A stretch of 5,145 bases of DNA from assembly GCA_002311865.1 (NCBI GenBank), contig DBZV01000040.1, positions 1 to 5,145 on the forward strand, given 5' to 3'. How positions within the stretch are numbered: the first letter of the stretch is position 1; each line of letters opens with the position of its first letter. Source of the stretch: Dehalococcoidia bacterium UBA1151 (GTDB lineage Bacteria > Chloroflexota > Dehalococcoidia > Lucifugimonadales > Lucifugimonadaceae). The notes under the pieces were generated by a model that ran no database searches, was not told the origin of the DNA, and worked only from the letters and a program-made list of their open reading frames with translations. A program made the translations under genes and the position numbers. Shown piece by piece: positions 1-4,754 of the stretch.

Positions 1-67
1 CGTACCATGTCCCCGGCTGCACAGAGCCTCGCAGGGCTCGGCTGGAGGACGTCGTTTGCGAGTGGGC

Positions 68-74
68 GGAGGAG
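68..74 (+). promoter_or_regulatory. Shine-Dalgarno of the MmgE/PrpD gene
   Basis: GGAGGAG sits four bases before the ATG at 79 and decides the start. The ATG at 7 has no visible ribosome binding site inside the window. A TGA at 77-79 in another frame overlaps this ATG as TGATG, which would suit translational coupling to an upstream gene if that frame is coding, but too little upstream sequence is present to tell. Confidence 0.7.
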
Positions 75-78
75 ATTG

Positions 79-1449
79 ATGGACGGGGTTGGGCCGTACA
101 CGCAGCGGATGGCCGCTTACGCAGCGTCATATTTGTACGAAGATTTGCCGGAGCGGGCGATAGATATCGCCCGGCAGATTATTCTGGATACGATAGGCGC
201 GATTCTTCTTGGCTCTCGGCCCGGGTACACGTCGGTGCGTGTACTTGGGGATATGGCGATTCAGGAGGCTGGTAGCGGCGGGTCGACGGTGTTTGGGCGC
301 GATGCGAAGGGGTCGTTGCTGGGCGCGCTGCTGGCGAATGGGACGATGGGATATGCGGCGGACGCTGAGGGTGGCGGGGCGTCTCGGATACATGCGGCAG
401 CTGTGTTTGTGCCGACGGTGCTGACGGTTGGCGAGCATCTTCACTCATCGGGTCGCGATGTGGTTGCTGCACTGGCGCTTGCGTATGACGTTGGGTGTCG
501 CATTTCAGATGCGGCGAATCCGGGGTCGGAGATCGCGTATCCGCACTCGTTTCATCCATCTGCTGTTTTCGGGCACTTTGGGGCGGCGGCCGCGGCAGGG
601 CATCTGCTGGGGCTGGACGAGGATCAGTTCGTGAACGCGCTGGGGCTCGCCGGAATCAACGCCACGGGGATGATTAGCTGGGTTAGCGACCCATCGGAAG
701 ACTCCCGTCCGTTCGTGATTGGGATGGCGGCGCAGGGTGGCACGCGCGCTGCCCTGCTGGCGAAGGCCGGGATGGGTGGTCCGATTCAGATTCTGGATGA
801 TGCGAAGTTCTCGATTTACGATGCTTTTTCCACTGATATGCATCTTGAGCGGCTGGTGGATGGCCTGGGTGTGCATCATCGGATACTGGATGCGGATGGC
901 TTCAAGCAGTATCCGTGCTGCGGCGATATACATTCAGGTCTGGACGCGATTTTATCGCTGATGAAGACGCATGAACTCGAGGCGGGTGACATCGAAAGTT
1001 TCACGCATCGGGTGAAGTCGGCGCGCGTGGAGATTATCGATGACAACTTTCTCAAGTCACACAACTCGCAGTACATCCTTTCAGTTGCCGCGGTGAGCGG
1101 GAAGATCGATCCTGACGATATTCTGATCGATAGGCGGTCTGATCCGGCGGTGGCCGAGTTGTACAGTCGAGCGAGTTTGTTGCCGGAGCCCGCGCTGGAT
1201 GAGGTTACCGACGGCGCGCCTGCCATTGTTGAGGTGAAGACGCGGGATGGCGGTCTTTTTAAGGAGCGCGTGGACTATTCGAAGGGGCGGTCTCAGAATC
1301 CGCTGAGTGCGAGCAAACTTGAGGAGAAGTTCATGCGGTGGGCGACTACTCGTCTAAGCGATGAACGAGCCCGGGAGATCGTTGATGTGACGGACCGGCT
1401 GGTTACGTTGTCGGATGTTGGCGAAGTTACCCGATTGCTGGCCGTCTGA
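79..1449 (+). CDS. MmgE/PrpD family protein (2-methylcitrate dehydratase-like)
   Basis: Intact 456-residue protein of the MmgE/PrpD superfamily, which includes 2-methylcitrate dehydratase, cis-aconitate decarboxylase and related enzymes acting on small polycarboxylates in the cytoplasm. Family signs in order: an N-terminal helical stretch with DTIGAILLG; the FGRD...ALLANGTMGYAADAEG segment (Asp95) ending in an Ile-His (His105), where family members usually have a D-D-T-H type active-site motif; HPSAVFGHFGAAAAAG (His159); KQYPCCGDIHSG (Lys276, Cys280, Cys281, His285), matching the family's K-x-Y-x-C...H block; and a C-terminal small domain with a YSKGRSQNPLS segment, equivalent to the usual Y-x-K-G-x-x-x-N-P-L. 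Length is normal for the family. The ATG at 79 is preferred over the ATG at 7 because GGAGGAG lies four bases upstream and the first 24 codons of the longer form do not look like family sequence. The active-site segment diverges from classical PrpD, so the exact substrate cannot be named. Confidence 0.93.
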   Translation: MDGVGPYTQRMAAYAASYLYEDLPERAIDIARQIILDTIGAILLGSRPGYTSVRVLGDMAIQEAGSGGSTVFGRDAKGSLLGALLANGTMGYAADAEGGGASRIHAAAVFVPTVLTVGEHLHSSGRDVVAALALAYDVGCRISDAANPGSEIAYPHSFHPSAVFGHFGAAAAAGHLLGLDEDQFVNALGLAGINATGMISWVSDPSEDSRPFVIGMAAQGGTRAALLAKAGMGGPIQILDDAKFSIYDAFSTDMHLERLVDGLGVHHRILDADGFKQYPCCGDIHSGLDAILSLMKTHELEAGDIESFTHRVKSARVEIIDDNFLKSHNSQYILSVAAVSGKIDPDDILIDRRSDPAVAELYSRASLLPEPALDEVTDGAPAIVEVKTRDGGLFKERVDYSKGRSQNPLSASKLEEKFMRWATTRLSDERAREIVDVTDRLVTLSDVGEVTRLLAV

Positions 1450-1462
1450 GGGTTGAATTCCG

Positions 1463-1708
1463 ATGTCAGAACAGCTGCCCAACAGGCCTTCGCCGAAACG
1501 TCTTCAGCCCAAGACGCCGAGGGAGCAGATTGCGGTGTAGGAGGCGAACAGGCCTGCGGATCCTATGCTCAACTACGCGATGGACGTAAATCCAGATGAT
1601 GGGCCGAGTTGGCTGGGTGAGAATCTGGTTAAGGTGCTGGTGCTGATTGCGGTTCTGGTGGTTGTGATGGCGATTTTTGTGATATCTCAGGCCCAACCCC
1701 AACTCTAG
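1463..1708 (+). pseudogene. small single-pass membrane protein interrupted by in-frame TAG
   Basis: An 82-codon frame begins 13 bases after the MmgE/PrpD stop, with a GAGGG overlapping that stop as a weak ribosome site. Read through the TAG at 1538-1540 (codon 26), it gives a basic, proline-rich N-terminus (MSEQLPNRPSPKRLQPK), an acidic middle (DVNPDDGPSWLGEN) and one strongly hydrophobic helix of about 20 residues (LVKVLVLIAVLVVVMAIF) near the C-terminus, followed by a short polar tail. The layout is that of a C-tail-anchored protein with its N-terminus probably cytoplasmic. I recognise no family and assign no function. CAG to TAG would explain the stop. An internal ATG at 1565 would give a 47-residue protein that keeps the helix, but its only nearby GGAGG (about 1539-1543) is some 20 bases away, too far to be a good site. 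The upstream half could therefore be non-coding and the real gene could be the short form. Confidence 0.5.
1565..1708 (+). CDS. short form of the small membrane protein (47 aa), alternative start
   Basis: This is the only uninterrupted piece of the small membrane-protein frame with its own ATG. It starts MLNYAMDVNPDDGPSWLGEN, continues into a roughly 20-residue hydrophobic helix and ends with a polar QAQPQL tail. The hydrophobic run of Val, Leu, Ile and Ala is a clear transmembrane segment. No good Shine-Dalgarno lies within 5-10 bases of the ATG. It is listed because it is what could still be translated if the TAG upstream is real. No family recognised. Confidence 0.35.
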   Translation: MLNYAMDVNPDDGPSWLGENLVKVLVLIAVLVVVMAIFVISQAQPQL

Positions 1709-1939
1709 GGTGCCTGCCGCACGGGCACAGCAAAGCTGGTACTTGCCGCGGGGCATCTGCCATGCAGGCGTTGGCCGCGGGCGGCGTGAGATGAGGCATA
1801 GTGGTCGAATGAATTCTTGTTGCTATGACGGGGGTGGTTTTTGGCCCAGGGCTGCGACACGGCTGCGATGCGCGAATCTTGTAGTATCGAGCGAGTTTCG
1901 TTTGCGCATTTATCGCCAAAGCATGTCGCACTTTTTGCA

Positions 1940-1968
1940 TTGACAGTTATCTTTTTAAGAGGAACTAT
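1940..1968 (+). promoter_or_regulatory. possible sigma70-type promoter for the kinase gene
   Basis: A perfect TTGACA at 1940-1945 lies in the AT-rich part of the intergenic region. At the ideal 17-base spacing the -10 hexamer is AACTAT (1963-1968), which matches TATAAT at only three positions, so the call is weak. Transcription would begin near 1975, leaving roughly 90 bases before the kinase ATG at 2065. If this promoter is used, the short TTG-started frame at 1968 would lose its ribosome site, so the two readings exclude each other. Confidence 0.3.
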
Positions 1969-2051
1969 TGGATTCGGCGCAATATACCCATTTGATCCCT
2001 GTCGGAGTTGGCTCACCGTGCGTGGATGTTTTGCCGGGATCCTTGAACTGA
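1968..2051 (+). CDS. possible 27-residue leader ORF before the kinase gene
   Basis: A TTG codon at 1968 is preceded by AGAGGAA at 1958-1964, a reasonable ribosome site, and opens a 28-codon frame beginning MDSAQYTHLIPVGVG and ending at TGA 2049-2051, 13 bases before the kinase ATG. The kinase ATG itself has no recognisable Shine-Dalgarno (ACGAAACGACC precedes it), so translational coupling from this small frame would give it a means of initiation. The peptide has no run of one amino acid that would suggest attenuation. Support is only spacing and the ribosome site, and a chance frame of this length is quite possible. Confidence 0.2.
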   Translation: MDSAQYTHLIPVGVGSPCVDVLPGSLN

Positions 2052-2064
2052 ACACGAAACGACC

Positions 2065-2274
2065 ATGGCCGCGATGACGCCGTTCTCAGACGACGCGATC
2101 ATTCAAACGCTGCAGGCGATGCCTGATGCTGTACTTGCTGTTGATTCATCCGGCATCATAGCGTTCACGAACCACCACGTTGATCTCTTGACGGGCTACA
2201 CGCGTTCTGAGCTTGTGGGGAAGAGCGTGGACGTGCTTGTACCGACATCCAGGCGTGAGACTCACACTCACTAA
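2065..2274 (+). CDS. fragment 1 of the kinase: N-terminal half of PAS domain
   Basis: This 69-residue open piece carries the first half of a PAS fold: helix IIQTLQAMPDAVLAVDSSG, then IIAFTN (the usual strand with its Asn), then the LLTGYTRSELVGKSVDVLVP segment typical of PAS sensors. It stops at TAA 2272 inside the helix that normally reads as H-x-x-H-x-x-x-R-x-x-Y. The code resumes in the same frame with RSGYQEAPSAREMGARRDL, the usual continuation of the domain. Alone it lacks the beta-sheet half and is unlikely to fold. The TAA most simply replaces CAA (Gln). Confidence 0.6.
   Translation: MAAMTPFSDDAIIQTLQAMPDAVLAVDSSGIIAFTNHHVDLLTGYTRSELVGKSVDVLVPTSRRETHTH
2272..2274 (+). other. in-frame TAA in the PAS domain
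   Basis: This stop interrupts PAS sequence that continues in the same frame on both sides (ETHTH before, RSGYQEAPSAREMGA after). CAA (Gln) to TAA is the simplest origin, but there is no internal repeat to confirm the original codon. Confidence 0.8.
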
Positions 2275-2310
2275 CGTTCCGGATACCAGGAAGCGCCATC
2301 GGCGCGCGAA

Positions 2311-2568
2311 ATGGGTGCGAGAAGGGATCTTCAACTGCGCACCAAGAGTGGCAGTCTCATTCCCGTCACAATCAGCCTTTACCCGCTCGATGGAAGTGGG
2401 GTCGGGGTTGTGTTGGCCACGGTTCGTGAAGGCAGCGCCCGCGAACGAAGATCCAAAGCGGACATCCTGGTTGCGGAGATTGGGCGAATTGTTAATAGTG
2501 GCCTTGAGATTCAGTGCGTCTACGAAGCGGTGGTAGATTCAATACCGGCGCTGGTCAAATATGATTGA
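2311..2568 (+). CDS. fragment 2 of the kinase: C-terminal half of PAS and start of first GAF
   Basis: The piece begins at an ATG that is really internal: same frame as fragment 1, with in-frame codons coding from 2275 onward and no ribosome site before 2311. MGARRDLQLRTKSGSLIPVT is the PAS segment normally written as G-A-G-R-x-L-x-x-R-x-x-D-G-S-x-x-P-V, followed by SLYPLDGSGVGVVLATVREG, the last two PAS strands. A charged stretch (RERRSKADIL) leads into the first GAF helix, VAEIGRIVNSGLEIQCVYEA, which ends PALVKYD before TGA 2566. It is not expected to be an independent gene. Confidence 0.6.
   Translation: MGARRDLQLRTKSGSLIPVTISLYPLDGSGVGVVLATVREGSARERRSKADILVAEIGRIVNSGLEIQCVYEAVVDSIPALVKYD
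2566..2568 (+). other. in-frame TGA in GAF A at a conserved Arg position
   Basis: The stop follows KYD and precedes LAINL. The sister repeats read PFDRIVV with codons AGA (3064-3066), CGG (3582-3584) and CGA (about 4090), so the position is Arg in all three and CGA to TGA is a one-base explanation. Confidence 0.85.
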
Positions 2569-2613
2569 CTTGCGATCAATCTGAATGAACCGGCGTCAGG
2601 TCTGATCAACCGG

Positions 2614-3546
2614 GTGTTTGTCAGTGGGGTTACGGTGCCGGGCGGGGAGGTGGGTACGTCGGGTCCACCGCCTACGGACGCGTTGACATCGCCGGGTCCG
2701 TTACCCGGGTCATCGCTCTCAGGAGTGCCCGTGGGTAGTGACCCGCTCATGAAGTCAATGGCCGCTACGGGACTGAATTCGTGGGTAGAGGTGCCTCTTG
2801 GCAACCCGGACGAACCAATTGGGTATCTGAGCCTTCGTAGTCTTGAGATGAATACTTACGGCGAGGACGATCTGAATATTCTTATGAGGGTTGTCGCCTA
2901 CATTTCTCCTGCGATTGAGAATGGACTTCTGTACGCGCAGGCGCAGAAGGAGGCTCATGAAAATGCCACGCTTGCCGAAATTTCAAGAATAATCACGGCG
3001 ATGGCCGATATTGAAGACGTGTACAGCCTCGTGGCCGAGCAGATTCAAGAAATTGTCCCGTTCGACAGAATTGTTGTGGCAACGATAGACAGAAGTCGGA
3101 ATCTGGTTACAGATCGATATGTGGCGGGCCTGATGGTTGAAGGTGGTGAATCGAATGTCACCTATCCACCAGACGACTCGACCGTCGGTCATATGGAAAA
3201 TGATCTAACGGCTCGATCACTCAACAGAGACGAGGTAGAGGATCTTGCCACCCGATACCCATCAGATAAATCCCGTATCGAAGCTGGGCTGCAATCCATG
3301 TTGACGGCCCCTCTCATCTGGAACGATGAGGTGATTGGGCGGTTGATTATGCGTTCGATGAAGGAGAACGCGTACGGGGATGCTGAGGCGGTAATTGCGG
3401 TCAGGATAGCGAACCAGATCTCTGGTGCGGTTGCCAATGCTGAGTTGGCGGAGAGGACCCTTCGGGATAACGAGGAGAAGGTCGCGCTGGCCGAAATCTC
3501 GCGAATCATCACATCGACATCTGAGATCAGACGGTTTATGACCTGA
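2614..3546 (+). CDS. fragment 3 of the kinase: most of GAF A, all of GAF B, start of GAF C
   Basis: This open piece starts formally at a GTG (2614) without a ribosome site, but the frame is coding from 2569 (LAINLNEPASGLINR), straight after the TGA. It holds the rest of GAF A, ending in PIGYLSLRSLEMNTYGEDD and an AYISPAIENGLLY helix; complete GAF B, with ATLAEISRIITAMADIEDVY, PFDRIVVATID, APLIWNDEVIG and IANQISGAVANAEL; and the first helix of GAF C. The frame ends at TGA 3544 because one base is missing near 3528. The final residues, RRFMT, are out-of-frame and not native. GAF A has a longer Gly/Pro-rich loop (GGEVGTSGPPPTDAL) than its sisters. Confidence 0.7.
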   Translation: MFVSGVTVPGGEVGTSGPPPTDALTSPGPLPGSSLSGVPVGSDPLMKSMAATGLNSWVEVPLGNPDEPIGYLSLRSLEMNTYGEDDLNILMRVVAYISPAIENGLLYAQAQKEAHENATLAEISRIITAMADIEDVYSLVAEQIQEIVPFDRIVVATIDRSRNLVTDRYVAGLMVEGGESNVTYPPDDSTVGHMENDLTARSLNRDEVEDLATRYPSDKSRIEAGLQSMLTAPLIWNDEVIGRLIMRSMKENAYGDAEAVIAVRIANQISGAVANAELAERTLRDNEEKVALAEISRIITSTSEIRRFMT

Positions 3547-4508
3547 CAGTTGAGGAGATTCGTAAACTCGTTCCGTTTGATCGGATCGTGGTGTTGCTGA
3601 TTGATCAGAGTCTCGGGCTCATCGTTGACCGTTACGTGTCGGGACTCCAAATTGGGGGCATAGGCGTTGGCTCGACATTTCCTCTTGACGGGTCACTGAC
3701 CAAGGAGTTGATCAAGGATCATCGGCCCAGATGGTATAGCCATTTTGAGGTCGATGAGCACCGATTTCCCGGTCACCTGTCGTTTACGCGCGGAGGACTC
3801 AAGTCGATGGTGATCGCTCCATTGATCTGGGATGACGAGGTGATCGCGAGGCTGGCACTTCACTCCGAAGATGAAGATGCCTACGATGAGGATGATGCGC
3901 TTACCGTGCAGAAGATTGCCAATCAGATATCCGGTGCGGTTGCGAACGCGGAGTTGGTGGAGAGGACACTTGGGGATAGCGAGGAGCAGGCCGCGCTAGC
4001 CGAGATTTCACGGATCATTACGTCGACATCTGAGATTGAGACGGTTTACGATCTGGCTGTTGAACAGATTCGTAGGCTCATCCCCTTTGATCGAATCGTG
4101 GTGTCAACCGTTGACCGAAATCGCAATCTTGCGACGGAGCGTTATGTCTCTGGTCTCCAGGTAGAGGCTGGTGAGGCCGGGTCTACACAGCCGTTGGATG
4201 AGTCGCTAACCGGCCATTTAACCGAGGATCCGCGGCCAAGATGGTTCAACGCGGCGGAGATTGAAGACTTTGGAATTCGTTACCCTCGAGTCCAGTCTCG
4301 TTTGGAAGCGGGATTGAAGTCGCAGGTCGTGGCGCCGCTCATCTGGGATGACGAGGTGATTGGTTCACTCTCCCTCCGCTCTGAAGACCTCAATGCATAC
4401 GGTGAGGGGGATGCGCTAACCGCCCAGAAGATTGCCAATCAGATTTCGGGCACTGTGGCTAACGCGGAATTGATGACTCTCAGTGATCGGGATAGTGCTG
4501 AGAAACTT
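2968..4508 (+). repeat. three tandem GAF-coding repeats (B, C, D), 170-172 codons each
   Basis: Three consecutive units begin at about 2968, 3484 and 3993 with A-L-A-E-I-S-R-I-I-T and end in a NAEL-x-E-R-T-L type helix (in the last unit NAELMTLSDRDSAEK). Spacing between equivalent codons is 516, 509 (510 if the lost base is restored) and 516 bases to the diverged next unit (GAF E). Units C and D share a 20-base identical block encoding IWDDEVI (3825-3844 and 4341-4360), and B has a near match at 3316-3335. The units therefore arose by duplication within the gene, with B more diverged than C and D. Confidence 0.85.
3526..3531 (+). other. one-base deletion (-1 frameshift) in GAF C
   Basis: Repeat D reads ACATCTGAGATTGAGACGG. 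Repeat C reads ACATCTGAGATCAGACGG, one base shorter just after ATC 3526-3528. Restoring one base gives SEIETVYDL, as in repeat D, and joins the frame ending at 3546 to the frame open through 3588. No slippery heptamer is seen here, so programmed shifting is unlikely. Confidence 0.85.
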
Positions 4509-4754
4509 GCTCTGAACAACATTGGCCGTACTGTGGGATCGACTTTAGATTTTGGCGAATTGGGAATGCGAACTAGAGACGCACTCTCTTCACTGATCGC
4601 GTTTGGTCGCATCTCGATCATCCTTGTTGATGAGGAGTCGTTGCGAGGTACGACCGTGTTCAGCTCGCCCGAAAATCCCTACAATCCGGAACACTTTACA
4701 GAGGAGACATGGAACCTGCGCGGAACGTCTCAAGAACTTGCGGTCAAATCCTGA
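3588..4754 (+). CDS. fragment 4 of the kinase: GAF C, GAF D, first half of GAF E
   Basis: The called start (GTG 3588) lies inside the conserved PFDRIVV strand. The frame is really coding from about 3529, directly after the lost base. It contains the rest of GAF C (RYVSGLQIGG, APLIWDDEVIA, IANQISGAVANAEL), all of GAF D (ALAEISRIITSTSEIETVY, PFDRIVVSTVD, APLIWDDEVIG, IANQISGTVANAEL) and the beginning of GAF E (LALNNIGRTVGSTLDFGEL, FGRISIILVDE). It ends at TGA 4752 in the middle of GAF E. GAF C is two codons shorter than B and D between its RPRW and GLKS motifs. Confidence 0.7.
   Translation: MVLLIDQSLGLIVDRYVSGLQIGGIGVGSTFPLDGSLTKELIKDHRPRWYSHFEVDEHRFPGHLSFTRGGLKSMVIAPLIWDDEVIARLALHSEDEDAYDEDDALTVQKIANQISGAVANAELVERTLGDSEEQAALAEISRIITSTSEIETVYDLAVEQIRRLIPFDRIVVSTVDRNRNLATERYVSGLQVEAGEAGSTQPLDESLTGHLTEDPRPRWFNAAEIEDFGIRYPRVQSRLEAGLKSQVVAPLIWDDEVIGSLSLRSEDLNAYGEGDALTAQKIANQISGTVANAELMTLSDRDSAEKLALNNIGRTVGSTLDFGELGMRTRDALSSLIAFGRISIILVDEESLRGTTVFSSPENPYNPEHFTEETWNLRGTSQELAVKS
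4752..4754 (+). other. in-frame TGA in GAF E with overlapping reinitiation-like site
   Basis: The frame reads SQELAVKS, TGA, then GPVSIGDHNREEL. Arg (CGA) or Gly (GGA) are the likely originals, since ungapped alignment to the sister repeats places Arg here while Lys-Ser-Gly is common at this site in GAF proteins. The stop overlaps GAGGA, followed by GTG 4761 in the same frame. Confidence 0.75.

Larger units (their letters stand above)
1709..2064. other. intergenic region, no convincing gene
   Basis: About 350 bases between the small membrane-protein frame and the PAS/GAF kinase. The left part (about 1709-1880) is GC-rich with short dyads such as GTGCC...GGCAC around 1710-1729 and two CCGCGGG direct copies near 1748 and 1772. 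None is followed by a T-run, so I do not call a terminator. The right part (about 1880-1990) becomes AT-richer and contains a TTGACA box and a short TTG-started frame, so it probably carries the start signals of the kinase gene. Frames open on either strand here show no family resemblance. No tRNA or other RNA gene was seen. Confidence 0.6.

Noticed and set aside
7..78. Longer MmgE/PrpD start at ATG 7, or the tail of an upstream gene in frame 2 (TGA 77-79) or frame 3 (open to TAG 273-275)
   Set aside because: The 24 extra residues are not family-like and the ATG at 79 has a strong ribosome site. The upstream frames are too short in this window to decide, although frame 3 has protein-like composition (LEDVVCEWAEEID).
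127..559. Open frames on the - strand opposite the MmgE/PrpD gene
   Set aside because: They are antisense to a clear protein gene, have low-complexity Arg/Pro/Ser/His-rich translations, and have no recognisable domains.
1709..1730. Hairpin GTGCC...GGCAC as a terminator
   Set aside because: The stem is only five pairs with a nine-base loop, and no T-run follows.
1466..2055. Overlapping - strand frames across the small gene and intergenic region, including a Cys-containing one near 1710-1760
   Set aside because: Composition is not protein-like, the Cys residues do not form a repeated metal-binding pattern, and no ribosome site or neighbour supports them.
3526..3546. Programmed -1 frameshifting in GAF C
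   Set aside because: No slippery heptamer is seen at the junction, and the sister repeat shows directly that a base is missing.
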